From contig NZ_JAERVL010000006.1 of NCBI RefSeq assembly GCF_016745835.1, forward strand, positions 124,001 to 188,000: a DNA stretch of 64,000 nucleotides. Reading direction: 5' to 3'. The position numbers and the translations under genes were made by a program. The notes beneath the pieces are model-generated. The model was given only the letters and a program-made list of their open reading frames with translations. It ran no database searches and had not been told where the DNA came from. Shown here piece by piece: positions 34,262 through 41,778 of this stretch (position 1 is its first letter; every line of letters starts with the position of its first letter). This stretch comes from Caldalkalibacillus salinus. Its GTDB lineage: Bacteria > Bacillota > Bacilli > Caldalkalibacillales > JCM-10596.

Positions 34262-35239
34262 TTATTCTAATGGTTTTAGTTCTTTGTTTACGAGATAGTG
34301 AGGTAGACCACCTGTTAAGGTATCCGCCACATTTTGGGCTGTTTTACGTTTCAGTTCTCTTTCAGATTCTTCGGCATACCAAGCGACGTGAGGATTTAAA
34401 ATCACCTGGTCCATACTTAGAAAAGGATGGTCAGCCGGGACGGGCTCTTGTTCAAGCACATCGAGTGCGGCCCCAGCAATCTTATTCTGCTGTAACGCTG
34501 CAATCAATGCATCTTCATCCACAACAGGACCCCTAGAAGTATTGATGAGAATAGCCTCGGATTTCATTAATTCAAATTGTGGTTGACTGATCATCCCTCT
34601 CGTACTTTCAAGTAATGGCGCATGCACGGAGATAAAATCAGATTGGGCACTCAGTTCATCAAGTGAGACGAGCGTGACCTTTTTTTCTTGGGCAATGTCG
34701 GGCGACATGTACGGATCATAGGCGATCACATTCAACCCCAGCGCTTGCGCTTTCTGAGCAAGTTGTTGCGGAATCTTGCCGAAGCCGACTAAGCCCAACG
34801 TGCGATCTCTCAAGCGAAAGATCGGGGTCCCCACTTTATAGTCCCATGTCCCTTGTTTCACGGCTCTGTCTAATACTGTCACTTTACGTGCGGCGCTCAT
34901 CAGTAAAGCCAAGGCATGATCAGATACCTCATCGAGGCAGTAATCAGTCACATTACCTACAGCAATACCTTTTTCAGTTGCCGCTTTAATATCAATGGTA
35001 TCTACACCAATGCCATAACGTGCGATGACTTTGCAACGGTCGAGCTGTTCAATTACACGGCGGGTGATTGGAGCGTATTGGTTAATGATACCGTCTGCAT
35101 CTTTGGCAGCGGCAATGACTTCCTCTTCTGTTCGACATTGGGCCGGTACTATTTCAGCCCCAATGTTCTCTAACACCTCTTTTTCCGGGTCTAAGGTGGC
35201 ATACTCATAATCGGTTACAACAACTTTAAATTGACTCAC
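34262..35239 (-). CDS. D-2-hydroxyacid dehydrogenase (NAD), CtBP/SerA-like
   Basis: Oxidoreductase of the D-isomer-specific 2-hydroxyacid family (325 aa). The Rossmann fold carries GLVGFGKIPQQLAQKA, where proline replaces the usual second-helix glycine. Catalytic residues fit the family: Arg in NTSRGPVVDEDAL, Glu in LDVLEQEPVP, His in NPHVAWYAEES. GTG 35239 is preferred because AAAGGAAG lies before it; a longer frame to 35275 exists. It ends the operon with dgoD and an AEC carrier, so a sugar-acid or 2-ketoacid substrate is likely, but the exact one cannot be told. Confidence 0.85.
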   Translation of the reverse strand: MSQFKVVVTDYEYATLDPEKEVLENIGAEIVPAQCRTEEEVIAAAKDADGIINQYAPITRRVIEQLDRCKVIARYGIGVDTIDIKAATEKGIAVGNVTDYCLDEVSDHALALLMSAARKVTVLDRAVKQGTWDYKVGTPIFRLRDRTLGLVGFGKIPQQLAQKAQALGLNVIAYDPYMSPDIAQEKKVTLVSLDELSAQSDFISVHAPLLESTRGMISQPQFELMKSEAILINTSRGPVVDEDALIAALQQNKIAGAALDVLEQEPVPADHPFLSMDQVILNPHVAWYAEESERELKRKTAQNVADTLTGGLPHYLVNKELKPLE

Positions 35240-35281
35240 TTGGCTCTTCCTTTCTCTGTTGCATGGTGATGACACCTCGAT

Positions 35282-36178
35282 CTAACCTAGTAACATAAGC
35301 AATACTGTTATCGTAGCTACACTGACAATCGTTGTCACGAGCGTCACCGTGGACACGAGGTCAGGCTCGGACTCAAATTGGACCGCATACATCACGGTTG
35401 TTGCAGCAGATGGCATGGCGGCAGAGACGAGTAATACTTTTGCAAGTAAAGGATCGAGGGTCATGTATTGTAAAATAGCAAAGGCGATGAGCGGAGATAT
35501 AACCATCCGCACGATCACACCGAAACTAATATGTTCAAAATTTAATTTCTGCAATTTAATCTCGGCCAACTGCATACCCAATATCAGCATAACCACAGGA
35601 ATGGTGGCTTCGGCGACCAGATCGACTGCCATGAAGAGATTATCGGGCATGGCTAGGCCTGTCCATTGTAAGATCAGGGCGATGATAACAGCATACGTGG
35701 CTGGCATTTTCATGACAGAGACGAGTGCCATTTTGATCCCCGCCTGCCCTCTCGCTGCATAGTAAACGCCGAAGAAATTCATAATGATGGCTTGCAGTAC
35801 CAAGAACAGGACGGAATAGGCAAAGCCCTGCTCCCCAAAAGCGAATAAAACGATCGGGGCACCGTAATTGCCAGAGTTCATAAAAGCAGTGGAGAGCACA
35901 AGCCCACTTTCAATCGATTGTGAAAACCGCCTAATACTCGCGTAGATTTTGTTAATTAGAATAATAGAAAATAAAAGGATTAACGAAAAGATAATAATCT
36001 GTACGTACTCAAAATTTAGCTCTGTTTGATAAAATGTCCGAAATACGAGGCACGGCGTTAAAATATAGATCGCGACCGTCGAAATCGATTTGATGTCAAT
36101 GTTTTTCCACTTTTGTACGCTGTACCCTGTCAAAAAAATCAGGATGACAGGCAGTACGACTTGTATAAAAATGTCCAT
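35282..36178 (-). CDS. AEC-family transporter (auxin efflux carrier/malate permease-like)
   Basis: Ten-helix secondary carrier of the AEC superfamily (298 aa), with hallmark segments FLTGYSVQKWKNID, LSTAFMNSGNYGAPIVLFAFG and PVVMLILGMQLAEIK. Bacterial members move malate, malonate or other organic acids. Its ATG comes 10 bases after the dgoD stop with TAAGGTG between, so it belongs to the sugar-acid operon. It may export or import a product; the window does not decide which. Confidence 0.85.
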   Translation of the reverse strand: MDIFIQVVLPVILIFLTGYSVQKWKNIDIKSISTVAIYILTPCLVFRTFYQTELNFEYVQIIIFSLILLFSIILINKIYASIRRFSQSIESGLVLSTAFMNSGNYGAPIVLFAFGEQGFAYSVLFLVLQAIIMNFFGVYYAARGQAGIKMALVSVMKMPATYAVIIALILQWTGLAMPDNLFMAVDLVAEATIPVVMLILGMQLAEIKLQKLNFEHISFGVIVRMVISPLIAFAILQYMTLDPLLAKVLLVSAAMPSAATTVMYAVQFESEPDLVSTVTLVTTIVSVATITVLLMLLG

Positions 36179-36187
36179 GTGTGCACC

Positions 36188-37336
36188 TTACCATTCGGCG
36201 ATGGAGCCATCTCGATGTCGCCATACAGGATTGCGCCATCTATGGCCTTCAGCAGCCATTTTTCTGACTTGCTCCTCGTTAATATTAATGCCTAAGCCTG
36301 GCCCCTGAGGGATACGCACATAACCGTCCTCATAAGCGAATACAGACGGGTCACTGAGGTAATCGAGTAGATCAGACCCTTGGTTATAATGGATACCTAG
36401 GCTTTGCTCCTGTATGAAGGCGTTATGTGCTGTGGCATCGACTTGTAAACAGGCAGCTAAAGCGATAGGCCCTAATGGACAGTGAGGGGCAACCGCCACG
36501 TCATACGCTTCGGCCATAGAAAAAATCTTTTTACATTCAGTAATACCCCCCGCGTGGGATAGGTCCGGTTGAATGACATCAACGTAACCGTCGGCCAGCA
36601 CCCCTTTAAAATCCCAACGAGAGTACATACGCTCACCTGTAGCTATAGGTATATTTGTATGTGCGGCGATGTCCTTTAAGGCTTCATTGTTCTCGGGCAA
36701 CACCGGTTCCTCAATGAACATCGGGCGATACGGTTCAAGCTCCTTAGCTAGAATCTTGGCCATTGGCTTGTGCACGCGACCATGAAAATCAATCCCAATC
36801 CCGATATCCTTTCCTACAGCCTCACGTACGGCTGCAATCCTCTCCACAGTGGCATCGATTTTATCGTAGGAATCCACGTATTGGAGTTCTTCTGTACTGT
36901 TCATTTTGACGGCTGTGAACCCTTTCTCGACGACTGCTTTTGCTGCTTGGCCCACGTCACTAGGACGATCCCCACCAATCCAAGAATAGACTTTAATCGC
37001 ATCACGACAAGCGCCCCCTAATAATTGGTAGACGGGTGCATTAAAATATTTTCCTTTGATGTCCCATAATGCTTGATCTATGCCGGCAATGGCACTCATC
37101 AGGATCGGTCCGCCACGATAAAAACCGGCGCGGTACATCGTTTGCCACAAGTCCTCTATACGTAGGGGATCCTGATCTATCAGGTAGTCACTTAATTCCT
37201 CAACCGCCGCTTGAACGGTGTGTGCTCTCCCTTCCACAACAGGTTCTCCCCAACCTTCAATCCCCTCATCCGTTGTGATTTTTAAGAACAACCATCTTGG
37301 TGGCACAATAAACGTCTCGATCGATCTGATTTTCAC
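36188..37336 (-). CDS. dgoD: D-galactonate dehydratase
   Basis: Enolase-superfamily enzyme converting D-galactonate to 2-keto-3-deoxy-galactonate. GTG 37336 behind AGAGGAG gives 382 residues, the length I recall for the E. coli enzyme; a GTG nine bases earlier is less good. Strong resemblance throughout: [58 protein letters not shown], then metal ligands in [10 protein letters not shown] and [11 protein letters not shown], catalytic His in [16 protein letters not shown] and the end [11 protein letters not shown]. Galactonate as substrate is likely but not proven. KDGal kinase and aldolase are not in the window. Confidence 0.92.
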   Translation of the reverse strand: MKIRSIETFIVPPRWLFLKITTDEGIEGWGEPVVEGRAHTVQAAVEELSDYLIDQDPLRIEDLWQTMYRAGFYRGGPILMSAIAGIDQALWDIKGKYFNAPVYQLLGGACRDAIKVYSWIGGDRPSDVGQAAKAVVEKGFTAVKMNSTEELQYVDSYDKIDATVERIAAVREAVGKDIGIGIDFHGRVHKPMAKILAKELEPYRPMFIEEPVLPENNEALKDIAAHTNIPIATGERMYSRWDFKGVLADGYVDVIQPDLSHAGGITECKKIFSMAEAYDVAVAPHCPLGPIALAACLQVDATAHNAFIQEQSLGIHYNQGSDLLDYLSDPSVFAYEDGYVRIPQGPGLGININEEQVRKMAAEGHRWRNPVWRHRDGSIAEW

Positions 37337-37368
37337 TGCTGTCACTCCTCTACATTATTCAGTCTGTT

Positions 37369-37385
37369 GTTCCTTTATAAGGAAC
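37369..37385. promoter_or_regulatory. Candidate IclR operator upstream of dgoD
   Basis: GTTCC-TTTATAA-GGAAC, a near-perfect palindrome (7-bp arms around TAT) placed 33 bases above dgoD. The same GTTCC-N7-GGAAC layout recurs before dctP at 40787-40803. Confidence 0.6.
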
Positions 37386-37403
37386 GGTGTTTCGTTATAT
37401 GGT

Positions 37404-37443
37404 AATAGAGGAAAGGTAGATACGTTATCTACCCTCCTCTATT
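37404..37443 (-). promoter_or_regulatory. Intercistronic hairpin between dctM and dgoD
   Basis: Arms AATAGAGGA-(AA)-GGTAGATA and TATCTACC-(C)-TCCTCTATT around a three-base loop form a 17-bp stem. No U-tract follows in the minus direction, so it looks like an mRNA processing or stability element rather than a full terminator. Confidence 0.6.
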
Positions 37444-37470
37444 CTAAAACTATTAAAAAATGGACGCTTT

Positions 37471-38772
37471 CTATTCTAGTCCGGCGCGGAACTCTTTCAT
37501 CACCTCTACGAGATAGAGAGACATTTCCGGCCAATACGTGACAAACAAGAGCGTAATAATCATGGTGACAAAGTATGGAATTATCGCTTTAGATAACTTT
37601 TCTATCGATACGCCCGATATGCCCGAACCTACGAATAAGTTGACGCCTAATGGTGGCGTAATAAACCCGATGGCTAAGTTAACCACCATGATAATACCAA
37701 AGTGTATCGGATGAAACCCTAGTTCTATGGCTATCGGTAGTAATATGGGCGTCAGGATAATGATAGCCGCTAGTGTATCCATAAAGGTCCCCACGATTAA
37801 CAATAACAAGTTAATGAGTAGTATGATGACAATGGGGTTGTCAGAAAGGCCCATCATGAACTGTGCCACTTGGGTTGGAATCTGTTCGATCGTTAAGAAA
37901 CGTCCAAACGCTGTCGCTGTCCCGACGATGACCAATACGGACGCCGTGGTGGTCGCAGCATTGATGAGGACGCTCGGAATCTCTCTCGCTTTAAGTTCAC
38001 GGTATAGGAATAATCCTGCCACTAATCCGTAAACCACGGCGATCACAGCCGCTTCCGTCGGTGTGAAGACCCCGCCATAGATCCCCCCTAAGATTATAAT
38101 CGGGATGAGCAGCGCCCATTTAGCTTCATATACTTCCCTTAGAATCTTAACAATAGATGTCTTCTCTCCGTTACCAGTAAATCCTTTTTTCTTGGAGTAA
38201 ATATAAGCCCAAATCATCAGGGATAAACCAACGACAATCCCTGGAATAATACCGGCGATGAACATTTCACCGGGGGATTGGCCTCCGACAACACCATAGA
38301 TGACCATGGGAATGCTCGGTGGTATAATGACGCCGAGGGAGCCTGCAGCTGCCACGGTGACCGTAGCAAACTTAACGTCATAACCTTGGCGCACCATAGC
38401 CGGTATCATTATGGAACCGATGGCCGCTACCGTGGCAGGCCCTGAACCTGATATAGCAGCAAAAAACATACAAGTAATAATCGTGGCTATTGCAAAGCCG
38501 CCCGTTTTATTCCCTACGAGGGCATTAGCTACGCGGAACAGTCGCTCCGAAATGCCTCCCCGTCCCATGATCTCGCCTGCTAAAATAAAGAATGGAACGG
38601 CCATGAGAGGAAAGGAGTCCACTGAGGTGACAAGCTCTCTCATTAAGAAATCGATCGGTATAGCGCCGGTGACAAATATGGTGACTAATACAGATAAGCC
38701 TATGGAAATGCCGATGGGCACACTAAGCAGTAAAAAGATAAAAAATGATAAAAACAATACGGCTGCCGTCAT
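37471..38772 (-). CDS. dctM: TRAP transporter large membrane subunit
   Basis: Twelve-helix DctM subunit of a tripartite ATP-independent periplasmic-type importer, driven by an ion gradient (433 aa). Family motifs: PFFILAGEIMGRGGIS, ATIITCMFFAAISGSGPATVAAIGSIM (segment SGSGPATVAAIG), GSLGVIIPPSIPMVIYG, and FITPPLGVNLFVGSGISG near the C-terminus. Its ATG lies four bases after the dctQ stop with GGAGGAG overlapping that stop. Confidence 0.95.
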   Translation of the reverse strand: MTAAVLFLSFFIFLLLSVPIGISIGLSVLVTIFVTGAIPIDFLMRELVTSVDSFPLMAVPFFILAGEIMGRGGISERLFRVANALVGNKTGGFAIATIITCMFFAAISGSGPATVAAIGSIMIPAMVRQGYDVKFATVTVAAAGSLGVIIPPSIPMVIYGVVGGQSPGEMFIAGIIPGIVVGLSLMIWAYIYSKKKGFTGNGEKTSIVKILREVYEAKWALLIPIIILGGIYGGVFTPTEAAVIAVVYGLVAGLFLYRELKAREIPSVLINAATTTASVLVIVGTATAFGRFLTIEQIPTQVAQFMMGLSDNPIVIILLINLLLLIVGTFMDTLAAIIILTPILLPIAIELGFHPIHFGIIMVVNLAIGFITPPLGVNLFVGSGISGVSIEKLSKAIIPYFVTMIITLLFVTYWPEMSLYLVEVMKEFRAGLE

Positions 38773-38773
38773 C

Positions 38774-39364
38774 CTAGTCTCCTCCTTCCACTTTATCCTC
38801 TACGATTTTATCTCTTTCCGTTTTGACATCGAAGTCGCCCTTACCGAATAAGGCTTTAAACTGAATAATCAGCTGTTGTATAAGGCGAATGGCTGCTAAG
38901 CCCATGCCAATTGGTGTGGCCAAATAGACAAGCCCCATCGGTATTTTATTCGCTGGAGACTTCTGCCCGAATTCTAGTAATTTCATTGAAATCTCTGACC
39001 CATACTTGATGACGAACAGACAGAAGACAAAGAATAATAGATTCGCAGTGATATAAAGAATCAATTTGGCCTTGCCTTTAAGGGCTAAAAGTAAAACGTC
39101 AACTTTAATATGTTTTTGCTTTTTCACCCCGTAACTAATCCCAATATAGACAAGCCATATGAAGCAGTACCTGGCTAGTTCTTCAGTCCAAGATAGTGAA
39201 TTCCCAAATTGGCGCATGACCACTTGTAGAAAGATGACCGTGACCATAATACTGCTAAAAACAACGAGAAATACTTCCTCTAAGTGATCATCTAGCCATT
39301 TTAAAATGTGCTTTAATCCCTTAAATATGTTTTGTCCATTCAAAACTGATCCTAACTTATCCAT
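38774..39364 (-). CDS. dctQ: TRAP transporter small membrane subunit
   Basis: Four-helix DctQ subunit (196 aa) with the typical VFLQVVMRQFGNSLSWTEELARYCFIWLVYIG region (core SLSWTEELARYCFIW), the YGVKKQKHIKVD loop and a last helix followed by a charged tail. ATG 39364 has GAGGAGG upstream. Separated from dctP by a 298-bp gap with two large hairpins. Confidence 0.92.
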   Translation of the reverse strand: MDKLGSVLNGQNIFKGLKHILKWLDDHLEEVFLVVFSSIMVTVIFLQVVMRQFGNSLSWTEELARYCFIWLVYIGISYGVKKQKHIKVDVLLLALKGKAKLILYITANLLFFVFCLFVIKYGSEISMKLLEFGQKSPANKIPMGLVYLATPIGMGLAAIRLIQQLIIQFKALFGKGDFDVKTERDKIVEDKVEGGD

Positions 39365-39445
39365 GTGATAAAGCCCTCCTCTCCGAGCCTATGGCCCCTC
39401 TGGTGTATCCTCTTGATGAGTGATAAATGGTGAAGTTTGGTGAAG

Positions 39446-39522
39446 TAAGAAAAACAAAACTATATCCCCCTATCTCTAACCAAATTTACATCCGGGGTGA
39501 CCCTACACTTTTGTTTTTCTTA
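39446..39522. repeat. Inverted repeat, 14-bp arms
   Basis: TAAGAAAAACAAAA (39446-39459) is a perfect reverse complement of TTTTGTTTTTCTTA (39509-39522). The 49-base interior contains CCCCC and GGGGT that can also pair. Confidence 0.75.
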
Positions 39523-39555
39523 TTTCTGCTTAAAAGTGCTTGTTTATCAAAGGAA

Positions 39556-39608
39556 AATGAGAAGGCTTACAATCCTCATAAAATTAGGCTCTTGTAAGCC
39601 TCCTCATT
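39556..39608 (-). promoter_or_regulatory. Large hairpin just after dctP
   Basis: AATGAG-(A)-AGGCTTACAA pairs with TTGTAAGCCT-(C)-CTCATT around a 19-base loop. It begins about 55 bases after the dctP stop and probably protects the binding-protein mRNA or partly terminates transcription. Confidence 0.65.
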
Positions 39609-39662
39609 AGACTTTCTTATCGTGTTAACATGGCTAAGATGTGAGCGTTAACCATGATGTGA

Positions 39663-40715
39663 CTACTGAGCATTTTCAATCGCTTCGTACACGCGGTCCA
39701 CTAGATCTTGACCGATTTCTTCAGCGTACTCATCAATGACAGGCTGAACAATGTTTTTCATCTCTTCGCGATCCTCGTCAGAAATACGCGTCACTGTCAT
39801 GCCTTCCTCCTCTAGATCTTGGAGGTATTGTGCATTCGCTTCACGATTCAATTCACGCTGGTAGTCTCTCGCTTCAAGCGCTGCCTCACGCACAATCTCT
39901 TGTTGTTCTTCTGTTAGTCCATCATAGAAAGACTTACTCATTAAGAAAACGAACGGGCTATAGACATGATTTGTATCAGAGACATGTTTTTGTACTTCAT
40001 GGTACTTCTGTAGGTAAATCGTGGCGAATGGATTCTCTTGTCCATCAACCGTCCCCTGTTGCATAGCCGCATACAGTTCAGTAAAGGCCATTGGCGTTGG
40101 AGAAGCCCCTAGCGCCTTGAAGGCATCTAAGTGTAGATCATTCTCCATTGTACGGATGACCAATCCGTCGAAATCATCTGCTGACGCTACTGCTCTTTTA
40201 TCGTTTGTCAGGTTACGGAAACCGTTCTCCCAGTACGCGAGACCGACGAGATCTTGGTCTTCTAATTTTTCTAAGAGTTCATCCCCAACTGGTCCATCTA
40301 ACACTTCGTCCGCCACTTCTTCATTTGGGAAAAGGAATGGGAAGTCGAAGACGCTAAACTCAGGCACAAAGTTTGCGATTGGTGCTGTAGATGGGATGGT
40401 CACTTCCTGAGAACCGAACTGTAAGTTTTCCATCATGGTACGATCATCACCGAGCTGACCACTGTGGTACGTCTCTACTTCAATTTGTCCGTCTGTTTCT
40501 GCTTCCACAATTTCTTTAAACTTTAATAATCCTTTGTACTGTGGATGCTCATCATTTAGGCCAATACCTGCACGGATGGTTTTGACATCACCATTGGATG
40601 CGCTTTCGTTGCTACCTTCTGTCTCTTCATTCCCCGTTGTCTCACTACTACCGCAAGCGGCTAATGTGAGTACGAGAGTCAAACCGAGTACAAATGAAAA
40701 TAATTTCTTTGTCAT
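39663..40715 (-). CDS. dctP: TRAP transporter substrate-binding lipoprotein
   Basis: DctP/SiaP-type solute receptor (350 aa). The signal peptide ends in the lipobox LAAC and is followed by an acidic serine-rich linker. The mature fold shows IRAGIGLNDEHPQYKGLLKF, GQLGDDRTMMENLQFGSQE and the sugar-acid pocket region YWENGFRNLTNDKRAV, with VIRTMEN, TELYAAMQQGTVDGQENP typical of the family (arginine of VIRTMEN contacts the substrate carboxylate). ATG follows AGGGGG. Its promoter region carries the presumed IclR operators. Galactonate or a related sugar acid is the likely ligand from context. Confidence 0.93.
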   Translation of the reverse strand: MTKKLFSFVLGLTLVLTLAACGSSETTGNEETEGSNESASNGDVKTIRAGIGLNDEHPQYKGLLKFKEIVEAETDGQIEVETYHSGQLGDDRTMMENLQFGSQEVTIPSTAPIANFVPEFSVFDFPFLFPNEEVADEVLDGPVGDELLEKLEDQDLVGLAYWENGFRNLTNDKRAVASADDFDGLVIRTMENDLHLDAFKALGASPTPMAFTELYAAMQQGTVDGQENPFATIYLQKYHEVQKHVSDTNHVYSPFVFLMSKSFYDGLTEEQQEIVREAALEARDYQRELNREANAQYLQDLEEEGMTVTRISDEDREEMKNIVQPVIDEYAEEIGQDLVDRVYEAIENAQ

Positions 40716-40745
40716 AAGATTTTCCCCCTATTTCTTTCTTTAGAA

Positions 40746-40826
40746 TGTAACCGCTACCACACACTTCCAAAAAAAGATGGTTACTGGTTCCAAATCATGG
40801 AACAGCGTTCCGTAAAAGCGGTTACA
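40746..40826. promoter_or_regulatory. dctP control region with nested palindromes
   Basis: The outer arms TGTAACCGCT (40746-40755) and AGCGGTTACA (40817-40826) are perfect reverse complements 61 bp apart. Inside lie GTTCCA-N5-TGGAAC (40787-40803) and GGAAC-AGC-GTTCC (40799-40811), which share a half-site. All lie from about +1 to +80 of the predicted dctP transcript. The adjacent IclR-family regulator is the obvious ligand. Confidence 0.6.
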
Positions 40827-40829
40827 ACA

Positions 40830-40858
40830 AGAATAAAGCATTCTATTAGACGTGTCAA
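40830..40858 (-). promoter_or_regulatory. dctP promoter
   Basis: Minus strand TTGACA (40858-40853), 17-bp spacer, TATTCT (40835-40830). It starts right at the iclR stop, so the TRAP genes have a promoter of their own. Confidence 0.75.
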
Positions 40859-40864
40859 TTATTT

Positions 40865-41620
40865 TTAATAGCCTAATAGCTTGGAAATATTTTGACTCGT
40901 CTCAATCACAATGGGCACCAGTTCATTTGCTATTCTATCTGTGTCCATCCGCTCCGAAGGCCCCGAAAGGCTGAAGGAGGCCACTACTTGCCCTTCATGG
41001 TTATAGATAGGTGCCCCAATACATCTCACTCCCTCCACGTGCTCCATATTATCCAAGGCGTAGCCCTGAGACCTGACCTCCTTTATTTCCTTGATCAGTT
41101 TAAGAGGGTCCGTGATCGTATCATCTGTAAACGGTTGCAGCTTATAGTTTAATACCAATTGCTTAAGGGCTTGATCTTCCATACCTGCTAATAGAGCTTT
41201 TCCTGCGCTTGTACAGTGGAACATGGTTCTTCTCCCAATTTTTGAGTAAATACGTATTGTGCTGTTACTTTCAATTTTATCAATATATAAAACGTCTAAG
41301 TGATCTTGGATACATAAATGCACCACTTCATTCGTTTTATGACACAATCGTTCTAGGTGCGGCCTGGCCACTTCACGGATACTGAGCTCTTCAAATACAG
41401 AAGAAGCTAGCGTGAACAAGTATAACCCTAGTGAATAATGTTGAGTGTGTGTGTCTTGCTTCACTATGTTATGATGTAACAAGGCGTTTAACAGACGATG
41501 GGTGGTACTTTTAGCTAGTCCAAGTTTCTTAGCGATATCTGTGACACTCAACCCTGTTGGCGCATCGGATAAAATTTTGAGAATGGCGACTGCACGATCA
41601 ATGGATTGTACGGTATTCAT
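40865..41620 (-). CDS. IclR-family transcriptional regulator
   Basis: Winged-helix regulator (251 aa). The N-terminal HTH shows QSIDRAVAILKIL and GLSVTDIAKKLGLAKSTTHRLLNAL; the C-terminal effector domain has RPHLERLCHKTNEVVHL, FHCTSAGKALLA and the RCIGAPIYNHEGQVVASFSLSGP end. ATG 41620 is chosen with GGGAGTTG upstream. It lies immediately above the dct-dgo operon and is divergent from the FGGY kinase gene, so it probably controls sugar-acid use. Confidence 0.92.
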   Translation of the reverse strand: MNTVQSIDRAVAILKILSDAPTGLSVTDIAKKLGLAKSTTHRLLNALLHHNIVKQDTHTQHYSLGLYLFTLASSVFEELSIREVARPHLERLCHKTNEVVHLCIQDHLDVLYIDKIESNSTIRIYSKIGRRTMFHCTSAGKALLAGMEDQALKQLVLNYKLQPFTDDTITDPLKLIKEIKEVRSQGYALDNMEHVEGVRCIGAPIYNHEGQVVASFSLSGPSERMDTDRIANELVPIVIETSQNISKLLGY

Positions 41621-41719
41621 GTTCTCAACAACTCCCTGTCTCAACTCCTATGTTTATGTTTAATCATACAGGGTTTGCTCGTATAGGGAAACAAGAAATG
41701 ACGATTTTTAGAACGATCT

Positions 41720-41741
41720 ATCGCTTATCTGTGTAAGCGAT
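41720..41741. promoter_or_regulatory. Palindrome upstream of the FGGY kinase gene
   Basis: ATCGCTTA-TCTGTG-TAAGCGAT: perfect 8-bp arms, 37 bp before the kinase start and about 100 bp above iclR. It differs from the GTTCC-type sites, so another regulator may bind, or it is a 5' UTR hairpin. Confidence 0.5.
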
Positions 41742-41778
41742 CACAATACACAACATATTAGACATACAGGTGATGACG

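Larger units (their letters stand above)
39365..39662 (-). other. Structured spacer between dctP and dctQ
   Basis: No gene. It holds two large inverted repeats: 39446-39522 (14-bp arms, with an inner CCCC/GGGG pair) and 39556-39608 (16-bp stem with one internal mismatch). Neither is followed by a clear U-tract in the minus direction. Confidence 0.65.

Noticed and set aside
36188-37336. Enolase-superfamily protein as the missing YkfB epimerase
   Set aside because: Sequence motifs and the 382-residue length fit galactonate dehydratase, and it sits in the TRAP/AEC operon, not in dpp-ykf.
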